Assembly: GCA_020851975.1 (NCBI GenBank)
Contig: JADZBS010000032.1
Coordinates: 1 to 54,703, forward strand
Direction: 5' to 3'
Source of the DNA: Gammaproteobacteria bacterium
GTDB taxonomy: Bacteria > Pseudomonadota > Gammaproteobacteria > Steroidobacterales > GCA-2729495
Length of the DNA: 54,703 bases
A program made the position numbers and the translations under genes. Shown one piece after another: positions 27,186 to 35,190 of this stretch (position 1 is its first letter; every line of letters starts with the position of its first letter). Below the pieces are notes generated by a model, which was not told where the DNA came from, searched no databases, and saw only the letters and a list, made by a program, of their open reading frames with translations.

Positions 27186-27761
27186 GTGTACCCGCAGTTC
27201 AACATCGCCACCTCGCTCACCTGGCTGCGCATCGCGGCGATCCCGGCCGTGGGCGTGGCGTTCTACTGGCCGGGCGAGTGGTCGCGGCCAGTCGCCTGCC
27301 TGATCTTCACCATCGCGGCGATCACGGATCTCCTCGACGGCTACCTGGCCCGGCGTCTCGGCCAGACCTCGCAGTTCGGCGCGTTTCTGGATCCGGTGGC
27401 CGACAAGCTCATGGTGGCAGTCGCCCTGGTCCTGATCCTGCAGGCCGATCCGCGCGTCGTGATCGCGCTGGTCGCGGTGATCATCATCGGGCGCGAGATC
27501 ACGGTCTCTGCCCTGCGCGAGTGGATGGCCGAGCTCGGCGCCCGCAGCCGTGTCGCCGTCTCGGGAATCGGCAAGGCCAAGACCACCATGCAGATGATCG
27601 GGCTGGGCTGCATGCTCTTCACGCACGACCTGGCCGGCCTGCCGGTCTACGACATCGGCCTGGCCCTGCTCATCGTGGCAGCCGGCATCACGCTCTGGTC
27701 CATGGTCGGATACATGCGGGCTGCCTGGCCCAGCGTCAGCGAGCGCGAACGGGTTTCTTGA
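27186..27761 (+). CDS. pgsA: CDP-diacylglycerol-glycerol-3-phosphate 3-phosphatidyltransferase
   Basis: 191 residues from GTG at 27186. It makes phosphatidylglycerol phosphate at the inner membrane. The CDP-alcohol phosphotransferase motif is complete: DLLDGYLARRLGQ followed by FGAFLDPVADK. Four hydrophobic segments are visible. The start YPQFNIATSLTWLRI aligns with the usual N-terminus of PgsA (NIPNLLTLLR in others). An ATG at 27156 would add ten residues but overlaps the promoter element. The order uvrC-pgsA-tRNA-Gly-tRNA-Cys-tRNA-Leu is the same as in E. coli. Confidence 0.95.
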   Translation: MYPQFNIATSLTWLRIAAIPAVGVAFYWPGEWSRPVACLIFTIAAITDLLDGYLARRLGQTSQFGAFLDPVADKLMVAVALVLILQADPRVVIALVAVIIIGREITVSALREWMAELGARSRVAVSGIGKAKTTMQMIGLGCMLFTHDLAGLPVYDIGLALLIVAAGITLWSMVGYMRAAWPSVSERERVS

Positions 27762-27801
27762 CAGGAACCCGGGCGCCGATACCATATGCCGCTCTCGTGA
27801 G

Positions 27802-27877
27802 GCGGGAATAGCTCAGTTGGTAGAGCGATACCTTGCCAAGGTATAGGTCGCCGGTTCGAGCCCGGTTTCCCGCTCCA
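27802..27877 (+). tRNA. glyW: tRNA-Gly (GCC)
   Basis: 76 nt. Acceptor GCGGGAA pairs with TTCCCGC; the D-loop has AGCTCAGTTGGTAGAGC, the anticodon loop is CTTGCCAAG with GCC, and the T-loop is GGTTCGAGCC. The 3' CCA is encoded. It lies 40 bp after pgsA, in the same order as E. coli glyW. Confidence 0.97.
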
Positions 27878-27998
27878 TCGATTCCCTGGCAACCGCTGCG
27901 CCGACGCGTGGCACCACGTGGTGTCCGTGTCCCGGGCTCGTCAGCCTCCGGCCGGGCGTCCATGGTAGAGTCCCGCCGCGATCGGCACCTTCTCCCGG

Positions 27999-28072
27999 GG
28001 CTAGGTGGCAGAGTGGTCATGCAGCGGCCTGCAAAGCCGTGTACGCCGGTTCGATTCCGACCCTAGCCTCCA
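27999..28072 (+). tRNA. cysT: tRNA-Cys (GCA)
   Basis: 74 nt. Acceptor GGCTAGG pairs with CCTAGCC; the anticodon loop CCTGCAAAG has GCA, and the T-arm has GGTTCGATTCC. The 3' CCA is encoded. The spacer of 121 bp after tRNA-Gly contains no other feature I recognise. Confidence 0.97.
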
Positions 28073-28146
28073 ACGACATCCGCCGCGCGACGGTGCCCGG
28101 CACCGTCGGGACGGCGGCATGTGGATACCGGCAGTGGATCGCGCGG

Positions 28147-28232
28147 GCCCGGGTGGCGGAACTGGTAGACGCTGCGGACTTAAAATTCGCTGACCCGCAA
28201 GGGTCGTGCCGGTTCGAGTCCGGCCCCGGGCA
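28147..28232 (+). tRNA. leuZ: tRNA-Leu (UAA)
   Basis: About 86 nt. Acceptor GCCCGGG pairs with CCCGGGC, the anticodon loop ACTTAAAAT holds TAA, and a long variable arm (TGACCCGCAAGGGTCG) marks the leucine class. The T-arm is GGTTCGAGTCC. After the discriminator A the DNA reads TGT, so CCA is not encoded, unlike the two tRNAs upstream. The gene ends two bases before the stop codon of a convergent gene. Confidence 0.95.
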
Positions 28233-28234
28233 TG

Positions 28235-31135
28235 TCAGGTCGCGCGCCGCCGGCGCCAGGCAAACACCGCTCCCAGCACCAGCAACGTCGCGGGATCGAC
28301 TGCCGAGCCGCCGCTGTCGGTTGTCTGCGCTGGAAAGACCACGATGGTCACCATTGCGGTGTCGGTGGCGCCATCGGCATCCGTGATCCGGTAGGTGAAT
28401 CGGCCGGGCCCGATGAAGCCTTCGCTGGCCCGGAACGTCACGGTCTGGTCAGCGTTGACCGACGCGCTGCCGCCAGCCGACCCGGCCTCGATGGTGACCG
28501 TGAGCGGTGGGCGCAGGAATCCGCCGTCGTTGGCGAGCACATCGACCCGGACGACCGACCCTGACGCGGTGCGGAAGTCCGCGCTCGTGTTGATCGCATC
28601 GTCGGGATCGTCATTGGCGGTCGGCACGTTGCGCGGCGTGATGGTGACCGTCGCCTCGTCGCTCGCATCGCCGTCGGCATCCGTCACCCGGTAGCGAAAC
28701 GTATCGGTGGCCGGATACCCGGCGCTGTCGTCGTAGCGATAGACGACGTAGGGTCTGGTACCGGGGTTAAACGCCACGCAGTCGTCGCTCTCTGCCGCGC
28801 AGACACGAGCGGTGCCGTGGGCGGGCAAGCCGGTCAACGTCAGCACCAGCGGGGCGTCGACCAGCCCCGTGTCGTTGCCGAGCAGGTCGAGGATGGCCTC
28901 CTCGCCGAAATTCAGGGCATCGACGCTGTCGTCTGCCGCCGCGGGCGTACCGTCGATCGTCACGGTGAGCGTGCACTGCACTGCGCTGTTCACGGCCTCG
29001 CGCGTCCGGTAGCGCACGAGCAAGGTCCCGGCCTGGCCCGCTGCCGGCGTGAAGGTCACGCGGTTGTCGGCCTCGACCACGGCCGTACCGGCGTTGGCCG
29101 GCGCATAGTCCGTGATCTCGACCACCACCGGCAACGCATTCAGGCCGGTATCGTTGGCGAGCACGTCGACGGTTACCGGCATGCCCGGGTCGGTCGTGGC
29201 CGCATCGGCCGTGCAGGACGGCAGGTCGGTCTGCGGCGGTCCGAAGACGGTCAGGGCCACGGTCGCAGCGGCACTGCTCTCGCCGTCGGCGTCGGTGACC
29301 GTGTAGGTGAAGGCATCGGTGCCAGTGTAGCCGGCAGCGGGCGTGTAGCGGATCTGCGGTCTCGCCCCGCTGGTGTCAGGCACGGCCTCGCCATGCTCTG
29401 GACCGGTGGCGATGGCCAGCACCAGCGGCGTGTCGGTGATTTCGCTGTCGTTGGCGAGCACGTCGATCACCGTCGCGGTGTCGCGCACGACGCCGTTCGT
29501 GTCGTCGATGGCCTGCGGCAGCGCTGGTACCCGCACCTGCAGCGCACAGAAGTCAGCCCGGTTGCTGCCGTCGGCCAGCCGGTAGCTGACGGAGAACAAG
29601 CCGCCGGTGTCGGCGGGCGGCGTGAAGCTGATGGTGCGGTCGGCATTGACCACGGCCGTGCCGGCTGCCAGGGTCCCGATGAGGGTCACAGTGACCGGCG
29701 GCAGGTCGAAACCGGTGTCGTTGGCCAGGACTTCGACAGTCGTGGTGGCGTTACGCGCACCGGTGGCTTCGTCGTCGTCGCAGGTGATGGGATCGGTCAC
29801 CAGCATGTGCAGCTCGGCGATCGCGGTACGGTCCTCGTCGTCCGTGATCCGGTAGACGATCACCTGCTCGCCTTCCGGCGCCCCGTTGCGCACGAACTGG
29901 ATGCGGTTGGGCTCTGCCGGTGCGCTGGTCACCGTCGCGGTGCCCGCCGCCGGCGCCGTGACGATGTCGACCACCACGGGCGCCGTTCCCGCCAGATCAT
30001 TGGCGAGCACATCGACCGTGACGGTCTCGTTGTCCTCCGGGGCCGCCGTGATGACGAGCACGCTGCGGTCGTCGAAGGCGGTCGGTGTGCTGGTGGCCTC
30101 GCCCGCCAGGCCGAGCGTGGTCGCGCTCCAGCTATCGGCCCCGGGTGCGGCTGCCGACAGATCCGCTTCGTTGACGACGAATGCCGAGGCCGCGGTGACG
30201 TCGCCGGCCGCGTTCGTCGAGATGCGGAGCAGGACGTTGGCGAAGCTGGCGCGGCCGTCGCCATCCCAGTTCAGGCCGCCAGTCGTGCACCCGAGCGGCC
30301 CGGGTGCGCCGTCGCCATCGTCGCAGCTGTAGTTCCAGACCGTGGCCGCCGAGCGGGTGCCGAACACGGCGCTGTCGCCATCGAGTCTGGCAATCCCGTG
30401 GCTGCCCGGCATCGTCCAGTACGGCACGTCCGCTGCATCGGCGGAGGACTGCGACCCGATCTCGCTCGGGAAGTCATCGGCAAAGCCGCCGCCGGCCGTC
30501 GTTGCGCCGGTCAGCAGGGTCGGGAAGTCAACACTCGTGCCGGCGCGCGCCACCACGTAGTCGTAGCCACCGGCTGCATTGGGTGTGGCGGCGCTGACCC
30601 GCACCGGCGCCAGGCGATGGATGACCCGGCCGATCGACTCCACCTGGCGGGTGGTCGCGCCGACGCCGATGTTGCGTTCGAATGCGCCGAACTCGAAGGT
30701 GCCGCCGATGACGTCGTCGATGGCGGCCGGTGAATCGCGGTCATCGATGCTGATGAAACCGCGCGTCACCGGGATGCCCGTCTTGCCGCCTGGCGCCAGC
30801 ACGGCCGCCGGCGCCGTGACTGGACCGGGATCGGGCGATGGCGTGGAGAAGATCGACGGGGCACTTCCCGGCGCATAGTGGCCGGCGGTGAAGACCGGTC
30901 CAATCCACTGCGCATTGCCGAGTCCGAGCGGCATGCCGCCATCGTAGGAACAGTCGTCGTCGTGGCCTTCGAGCACCCAGGCCGGACAGCCGTTCGCCGC
31001 GCCCGCCGAGGTACCCGTGAGGGCGGCGTAGCGGATGGCAGCCTGCGAAGCCGCCGACGACAGTGCGAGGAACAGGGTGCCTGCCAGCAGGGCAGGGGTT
31101 CTGGTTATTGTTCTCACCAGCCGCATTCTACGCAT
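28235..31135 (-). CDS. Large secreted protein with six Ig-like (Big_9/cadherin-like) repeats and a C-terminal sorting signal
   Basis: 966 residues from ATG at 31135 (31126 is possible). A signal peptide (ending near SSAASQA) leads into a domain of about 320 residues with a GGTFEFGAFERNIGVG block. Six tandem repeats follow, each opening with a V-x-V-x-L-A/G-N-D motif (about residues 372, 463, 555, 654, 748 and 862) and spaced about 90-115 residues. The end SGGSAVDPATLLVLGAVFAW followed by RRRR is a small motif, a hydrophobic segment and an Arg cluster, like GlyGly-CTERM or JDVT-CTERM signals. It is probably exported and cell-surface bound; ligand unknown. Confidence 0.8.
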   Translation of the reverse strand: MRRMRLVRTITRTPALLAGTLFLALSSAASQAAIRYAALTGTSAGAANGCPAWVLEGHDDDCSYDGGMPLGLGNAQWIGPVFTAGHYAPGSAPSIFSTPSPDPGPVTAPAAVLAPGGKTGIPVTRGFISIDDRDSPAAIDDVIGGTFEFGAFERNIGVGATTRQVESIGRVIHRLAPVRVSAATPNAAGGYDYVVARAGTSVDFPTLLTGATTAGGGFADDFPSEIGSQSSADAADVPYWTMPGSHGIARLDGDSAVFGTRSAATVWNYSCDDGDGAPGPLGCTTGGLNWDGDGRASFANVLLRISTNAAGDVTAASAFVVNEADLSAAAPGADSWSATTLGLAGEATSTPTAFDDRSVLVITAAPEDNETVTVDVLANDLAGTAPVVVDIVTAPAAGTATVTSAPAEPNRIQFVRNGAPEGEQVIVYRITDDEDRTAIAELHMLVTDPITCDDDEATGARNATTTVEVLANDTGFDLPPVTVTLIGTLAAGTAVVNADRTISFTPPADTGGLFSVSYRLADGSNRADFCALQVRVPALPQAIDDTNGVVRDTATVIDVLANDSEITDTPLVLAIATGPEHGEAVPDTSGARPQIRYTPAAGYTGTDAFTYTVTDADGESSAAATVALTVFGPPQTDLPSCTADAATTDPGMPVTVDVLANDTGLNALPVVVEITDYAPANAGTAVVEADNRVTFTPAAGQAGTLLVRYRTREAVNSAVQCTLTVTIDGTPAAADDSVDALNFGEEAILDLLGNDTGLVDAPLVLTLTGLPAHGTARVCAAESDDCVAFNPGTRPYVVYRYDDSAGYPATDTFRYRVTDADGDASDEATVTITPRNVPTANDDPDDAINTSADFRTASGSVVRVDVLANDGGFLRPPLTVTIEAGSAGGSASVNADQTVTFRASEGFIGPGRFTYRITDADGATDTAMVTIVVFPAQTTDSGGSAVDPATLLVLGAVFAWRRRRAT

Positions 31136-31237
31136 CGCCCCCGCTGGAAATCCCGTGGCCTTAACAGAAGCTGCCCGCTGCAACCTGGCCGACGCCGTTG
31201 CCGGCCGGCTCCAGGTGGAGCGGGGAGGGCCTGTCGA

Positions 31238-32254
31238 TCAGGCAGCCGAGGTCTCGGATCCCGGTCCGGCGCCGGCGTCGTCGAATCGGGTGGTCTGGAG
31301 CGAGCGCATGATGACCGTCTCGCTCAGCTGATCGGCGCCGTGCACGTGCTCGCGTTGCGGCCAACGGCCATTCGGATTCAGGTATTGCAGCCGGTGATTG
31401 CCGATGCTGACGATGTCCCCGTGCTTCAGGCGGGAGCGCTGCACCACCTTCGAGTTCACGCTGGTCCCGTTGGTGCTGTTCAGGTCGACCAGCCAGTCGC
31501 CACTCGAACTGCGGATGAGCAGCGCGTGCTGGCGGCTCACGAAGCGGCTGCGAATGCAGAGGTCGCAGTGCGGCCCTCGCCCGATGAGGACACGCGTGCC
31601 GTCGAGCGCGTAATGCTGCAGCGGCTCTCCACCGAGCGAGAGCACGAGTTGCGCACCGGGGCCATCGCCGCGGTCAGCCGGCTCGTGGTGTACCGCCTGC
31701 GGTTCGACGGACTGAAGTTCGAAACGCTGGCTGGTCAGGGCGGCCACGGACGCCATGCCGCGCGAGTCGAGCACCCGCGACAGCGCGGCGTTGCCGGACA
31801 GGAGGAACAGCGGCGGTTGCGTCATGTTGCTGGCAGCGCGTGCCAGTTCGCGCAGCGCCTCGAATACGTGCGGCCCGAACTCCTGGGCCTGGTCCATGAC
31901 GATGCAGATCGGTCGTTGCGGCTCGAGCCCCTGTCGCAGGATCACGGTCAGTAGCCGCATCAGGTCATCGGCGGTCGATTCGACGGGCTCGAATCCGAGC
32001 TGCACGAGCAGCGCCTGCAGAAATGCCTGGCGGCTGTCCGTCGGTGCGGGCACACGGGCCACGCGCAATGTCGGGGCGGCAACCAGCAGGAAACGGTCGA
32101 TCGCATGCCGGACCTCGGCCACCGACTCGCCGGTAACGATCCCGAATACGCGCGCGGCCCGGCGGCACTGTTCCAGGTGGTCGACCGCCTCTAGAATCCG
32201 TTGCAACGCCGTCGGCGGGGCGGTCGTCGGGCGGGCGTGGGCATCCTCGGTCAT
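31238..32254 (-). CDS. FHA-domain protein with degenerate ExeA/GspA-like ATPase N-domain
   Basis: 338 residues from ATG at 32254, preceded by AGGGA seven bases upstream. The N-terminal two-thirds resembles the ExeA/GspA AAA family: LEAVDHLEQCRRAARVFGIVTGE, then ICIVMDQAQEFGPHVFEALREL (Walker B-like, about residue 116). The Walker A is lost: GIVTGESVAEV has no GKT/S. From about residue 219 an FHA domain reads GTRVLIGRGPHCDLCIRSRF, SRQHALLI, DLNSTNGTSVN, a phosphothreonine-binding fold. It may be a regulatory, non-hydrolysing partner in secretion or signalling. The gene precedes the Ig-repeat gene on the same strand. Confidence 0.75.
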   Translation of the reverse strand: MTEDAHARPTTAPPTALQRILEAVDHLEQCRRAARVFGIVTGESVAEVRHAIDRFLLVAAPTLRVARVPAPTDSRQAFLQALLVQLGFEPVESTADDLMRLLTVILRQGLEPQRPICIVMDQAQEFGPHVFEALRELARAASNMTQPPLFLLSGNAALSRVLDSRGMASVAALTSQRFELQSVEPQAVHHEPADRGDGPGAQLVLSLGGEPLQHYALDGTRVLIGRGPHCDLCIRSRFVSRQHALLIRSSSGDWLVDLNSTNGTSVNSKVVQRSRLKHGDIVSIGNHRLQYLNPNGRWPQREHVHGADQLSETVIMRSLQTTRFDDAGAGPGSETSAA

Positions 32255-32330
32255 TCGAACGTCCCTGTCTTGTCGCGGGTTCCGTCTGACCATGTTGTAG
32301 CAAGTGGTTACACCATGGCGTGAAGTCTGC

Positions 32331-32359
32331 AGTCTAGGAGCCCGGAACTCTTATGTAAA
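32331..32359 (-). promoter_or_regulatory. Sigma70-like promoter of the FHA gene (TTTACA-N17-TAGACT)
   Basis: On the minus strand TTTACA (32359-32354) and TAGACT (32336-32331) are separated by exactly 17 bp. Transcription would start near 32323, giving a leader of about 70 nt before the ATG at 32254. Confidence 0.55.
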
Positions 32360-32425
32360 CGGCATCCTGAGTGCCGGCATCATGAGCGAGGGCAGCAGCC
32401 GCCAGCGCATGGCATTTACCTGAGA

Positions 32426-32431
32426 TATGAT
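32426..32431 (+). promoter_or_regulatory. Possible -10 box (TATGAT) for the ccm operon
   Basis: TATGAT lies 36 bp before the ccmA ATG in an AT-richer patch. No convincing -35 is seen. The rest of the 213-bp gap between the FHA gene and ccmA shows no further feature besides the FHA promoter. Confidence 0.3.
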
Positions 32432-32467
32432 GGGCAAGATGAGGTTTTTCTTGGTTTTACGTTTGTC

Positions 32468-33070
32468 ATGCTCGTTGCCGACCATCTGACCGCCCGGCGC
32501 GGCAGCACGTGGCTGTTCGCCGGTCTCGGCTTCAGCCTCGGCACGGGCGAGGCGCTCCTGCTGCAGGGTGCGAACGGTACCGGCAAGACGACGCTGCTGC
32601 GCATCCTCTGTGGCCTGTCACAACCCGAGTCCGGCCACGTCTGCTGGCAAGGGATCGAGCGGCGCGAAGCGCTGCGCGGCCTGGCTGCGTACGCCGGCCA
32701 CTTGCCCGGGCTCAGCCACGATCTCACGGTGGAGCAGAACCTGCAGTTCTACGCCGGGCTCGACGGCTGGCCCGATGATGCAGCCGGTCTGGTCGAGGAA
32801 CTCGGACTGATGCGCTGTTATCGGCTCGAGATCCGCCAGTTGTCGGCGGGCCAGCGTCGCCGTGCCGCGCTCGCCCGGGTGCTGTCCAGTCGTCTGCCGG
32901 TCTGGTTGCTCGACGAGCCGTTCACGCATCTCGATGCCGATGGCCGTCGCATGGTCGAGCGCCGCCTTGCAGCCCACCTGTCAGCAGGCGGGATCGCCGT
33001 TGTCGCCCTGCACGGCGAACTCCGGCTGGCAGCAGGCCGGGTGAAGTCGCTCGTGCTGGGGAGTGCCTGA
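32468..33070 (+). CDS. ccmA: Cytochrome c maturation ABC transporter ATP-binding protein CcmA
   Basis: 200 residues. Walker A is GANGTGKTTLL (about residues 35-45), the ABC signature is LSAGQRRRAALAR and Walker B is PVWLLDEPFTHLD, the last typical of CcmA. With CcmB it forms the ABC module that releases holo-CcmE from CcmC in the periplasmic heme relay. The start at 32468 has no evident Shine-Dalgarno. ccmB begins 3 bp after the stop. Confidence 0.95.
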   Translation: MLVADHLTARRGSTWLFAGLGFSLGTGEALLLQGANGTGKTTLLRILCGLSQPESGHVCWQGIERREALRGLAAYAGHLPGLSHDLTVEQNLQFYAGLDGWPDDAAGLVEELGLMRCYRLEIRQLSAGQRRRAALARVLSSRLPVWLLDEPFTHLDADGRRMVERRLAAHLSAGGIAVVALHGELRLAAGRVKSLVLGSA

Positions 33071-33073
33071 TCG

Positions 33074-33742
33074 ATGCTGCGTCTGCTGCTTGCCGTCGTG
33101 ACGCGCGAGTTGCACATCGCCTGGCGCCGCTGGGGCGATGCGGCAACGCCATGGCTGTTTTTCGCGCTGGTCAGTTCGCTGTTCCCCCTCGCGCTCAGCC
33201 CGACACCGGAAACGCTGCGCCTGCTTGGGCCGGCGGTGCTCTGGGTGGCGGCGCTGCTCAGCACCTTGCTGTCGCTGAATGGCCTGTACCGGGCCGATGT
33301 CGACGACGGCACCATGGAACAATTGCTGATTCGCGCCGAGCCTCTCACCGTCGTGATGCTCGCCAAGAGCATCGCCCACTGGCTCGTCGCTTGCGCACCG
33401 ATCGTCGCGCTGGCTCCACTGGTGGGATTGGCCTACTATTTGCCGCCAGGGGCTATCGTCGTGCTGTGCGTCACGCTGTTGATCGGTACCCCCACGCTGT
33501 GCCTGATCGGTGCGATCGGTGCGGCCTTGACTGCCGGACTGCGACAGGCGTCGGGACTGCTGGCGCTGCTGGTGCTGCCGATGATGCTGCCGGTGCTGAT
33601 CTTCGGCGCCCGCGCCACCGACCTCGCGGCCGGTGGCAACGACCCGACCGGCATCTTCTACCTGCTGGGTGCGTTGCTGGCACTGAGCCTGAGTCTCGCC
33701 CCGGTAGCGGCGGCGGCGGCAATCCGCATCGCCCTCGACTGA
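33074..33742 (+). CDS. ccmB: Heme exporter protein CcmB
   Basis: 222 residues with six hydrophobic segments, the permease subunit of the CcmAB transporter. LAWRRWGDAATPWLFF-type N-terminus, FPLALSPTPETLR and the block GLYRADVDDGTMEQLLIRAEPL are the conserved CcmB stretches, as is LIGTPTLCLIGAIGAAL. Positioned between ccmA and ccmC. Confidence 0.95.
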   Translation: MLRLLLAVVTRELHIAWRRWGDAATPWLFFALVSSLFPLALSPTPETLRLLGPAVLWVAALLSTLLSLNGLYRADVDDGTMEQLLIRAEPLTVVMLAKSIAHWLVACAPIVALAPLVGLAYYLPPGAIVVLCVTLLIGTPTLCLIGAIGAALTAGLRQASGLLALLVLPMMLPVLIFGARATDLAAGGNDPTGIFYLLGALLALSLSLAPVAAAAAIRIALD

Positions 33743-33784
33743 TTTGTCCCCACGCACCCGCTACGGACGGAACTGGATTGCCAA

Positions 33785-34555
33785 ATGGCCTTGTGGATGC
33801 CCGCCTGGATGCACCGGCTCGCCTCACCCCCGCATTTCTTCGGTGTGGCGGGTGCGCTGCGCCGCTGGCTGATGTGGCCGGCGCTCCTCTGCCTGGCAGT
33901 CGGCGCCTGGGGTGGACTGGTGCTCGCTCCGGCGGACTACCAGCAGGGGGAAGCCTTCCGCATCATCTACGTGCACGTGCCGAGCGCTTACCTGTCGATG
34001 ATGGTCTACGTGGTGATGGCAACCGCCTCGGCGATCGGCCTCGTCTGGCGCATGAAGCTCGCGCATGCCGTGGCTGCCGCCGCCGCGCCTATCGGTGCCT
34101 CGTTCACCTTCCTGGCGCTGGTGACCGGCGCCGTCTGGGGACAGCCGATGTGGGGTACCTGGTGGGTCTGGGATGCGCGGCTGACGTCGGAGCTGATCCT
34201 GCTGTTCATCTACTTCGGCTACATCCTGCTGCGTGGTGCCTTCGATGATGTCGGCCGGGCAGACCGTGCCAGTGCCGTGTTCGCGATCGTGGGCCTGGTG
34301 AACATTCCGATCATTCACTACTCGGTCATCTGGTGGAACACGCTGCACCAGGGCCCGACGATATCCAAATTCGACAACCCCTCCATCACGATGGACATGC
34401 TCTGGCCCCTGCTGCTCATGATCCTGGGCTTCACGCTGTTCGCCTTCGCCGTGCTGACCGAGCGCGTGCAGGCCGAGGTGCTCGAGCGCGAGCAGCAGGC
34501 CCGCTGGGCACAGGACCTGGTGACCGGCGAGGGCGGCACGGTGCCGATACGATGA
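33785..34555 (+). CDS. ccmC: Heme exporter protein CcmC
   Basis: 256 residues, six membrane segments. The tryptophan-rich heme-handling motif is GQPMWGTWWVWDARLTSELI (about residues 119-138), and conserved His residues lie in YVHVPSAY and HYSVIWWNTLHQGPTI. CcmC attaches heme to CcmE in the periplasm. It begins 42 bp after ccmB and overlaps ccmD by ATGA. Confidence 0.96.
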   Translation: MALWMPAWMHRLASPPHFFGVAGALRRWLMWPALLCLAVGAWGGLVLAPADYQQGEAFRIIYVHVPSAYLSMMVYVVMATASAIGLVWRMKLAHAVAAAAAPIGASFTFLALVTGAVWGQPMWGTWWVWDARLTSELILLFIYFGYILLRGAFDDVGRADRASAVFAIVGLVNIPIIHYSVIWWNTLHQGPTISKFDNPSITMDMLWPLLLMILGFTLFAFAVLTERVQAEVLEREQQARWAQDLVTGEGGTVPIR

Positions 34556-34728
34556 ACGGGTTCTTAGGGATGGGCGGTTACGCGCTCTGGGTCTGGAGCG
34601 CCTACGGGCTGACCGTCGTGGTCATGGTGCTGAACGTGGTGATGGCGCGCAACCGCATGCGCCAGTCGCAGGAACGCCTGCGGACGCTGGTCCGCAGGCC
34701 CGCAGCGGGAAGGAGCGTGACGGAATGA
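34552..34728 (+). CDS. ccmD: Heme exporter protein CcmD
   Basis: 58 residues. One transmembrane segment (about residues 8-30, YALWVWSAYGLTVVVMVLNV) and a basic tail (ARNRMRQSQERLR) are the CcmD pattern. It stabilises the CcmC-CcmE complex. It overlaps ccmC and ccmE by 4 nt each. Confidence 0.92.
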   Translation: MNGFLGMGGYALWVWSAYGLTVVVMVLNVVMARNRMRQSQERLRTLVRRPAAGRSVTE

Positions 34729-35180
34729 CAGCCCGGCAGCAGCGAATGCTTGTCGTCGGCCTGGTCCTGGCCGGAGTCGCCGTGGCAGCGGCGCTCGGCC
34801 TGCGGGCATTCGACGAGAACATGCTTTATTTCTACAGCCCGAGCCAGATCGCGGCGGGCGAGGCACCGGCGGGCCGCAAGATCCGGCTCGGCGGCCTCGT
34901 CATGCAGGGCAGTGTGCAGCGCGCGCCCGGCGATCTCGCGGTTCACTTCGCGGTGACGGACAACCAGAAGTCCATGACGGTGACCTACGCAGGCGTGCTG
35001 CCTGATCTCTTCCGCGAAGGGCAGGGGGTGATCGCACACGGCGTCATGGGTGCGGACGGCCGCTTCGTCGCCGACGAGGTCCTTGCCAAGCACGACGAGA
35101 ACTACATGCCGCCGGAAGTCGCCGAGTCGCTGCAGGCGCAGGGGCACCCGTCACAGCCCGCACCGGCTGCTGCACCTTGA
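34725..35180 (+). CDS. ccmE: Cytochrome c-type biogenesis heme chaperone CcmE
   Basis: 151 residues. An N-terminal membrane anchor (about 8-27) is followed by a periplasmic OB-fold with GEAPAGRKIRLGGLV and VTYAGVLPDLFREGQGV. The heme-binding His is in AKHDENYMPPEV (about residue 126), the E. coli-like H-x-x-x-Y form. The overlap with ccmD suggests coupled translation. Confidence 0.96.
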   Translation: MTARQQRMLVVGLVLAGVAVAAALGLRAFDENMLYFYSPSQIAAGEAPAGRKIRLGGLVMQGSVQRAPGDLAVHFAVTDNQKSMTVTYAGVLPDLFREGQGVIAHGVMGADGRFVADEVLAKHDENYMPPEVAESLQAQGHPSQPAPAAAP

Positions 35181-35190
35181 GAGGTCGCGC

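Noticed and set aside
28817..30733. Open frame of 638 codons on the plus strand across the Ig-repeat gene
   Set aside because: It is the complement of the repeat protein; its Gly/His/Arg-rich product has no recognisable fold, while the minus-strand product has signal peptide, repeats and sorting tail.
32190..32200. Another TAGAAT hexamer on the plus strand
   Set aside because: It lies inside the FHA gene with no plus-strand gene start downstream within reach, so it is likely chance.
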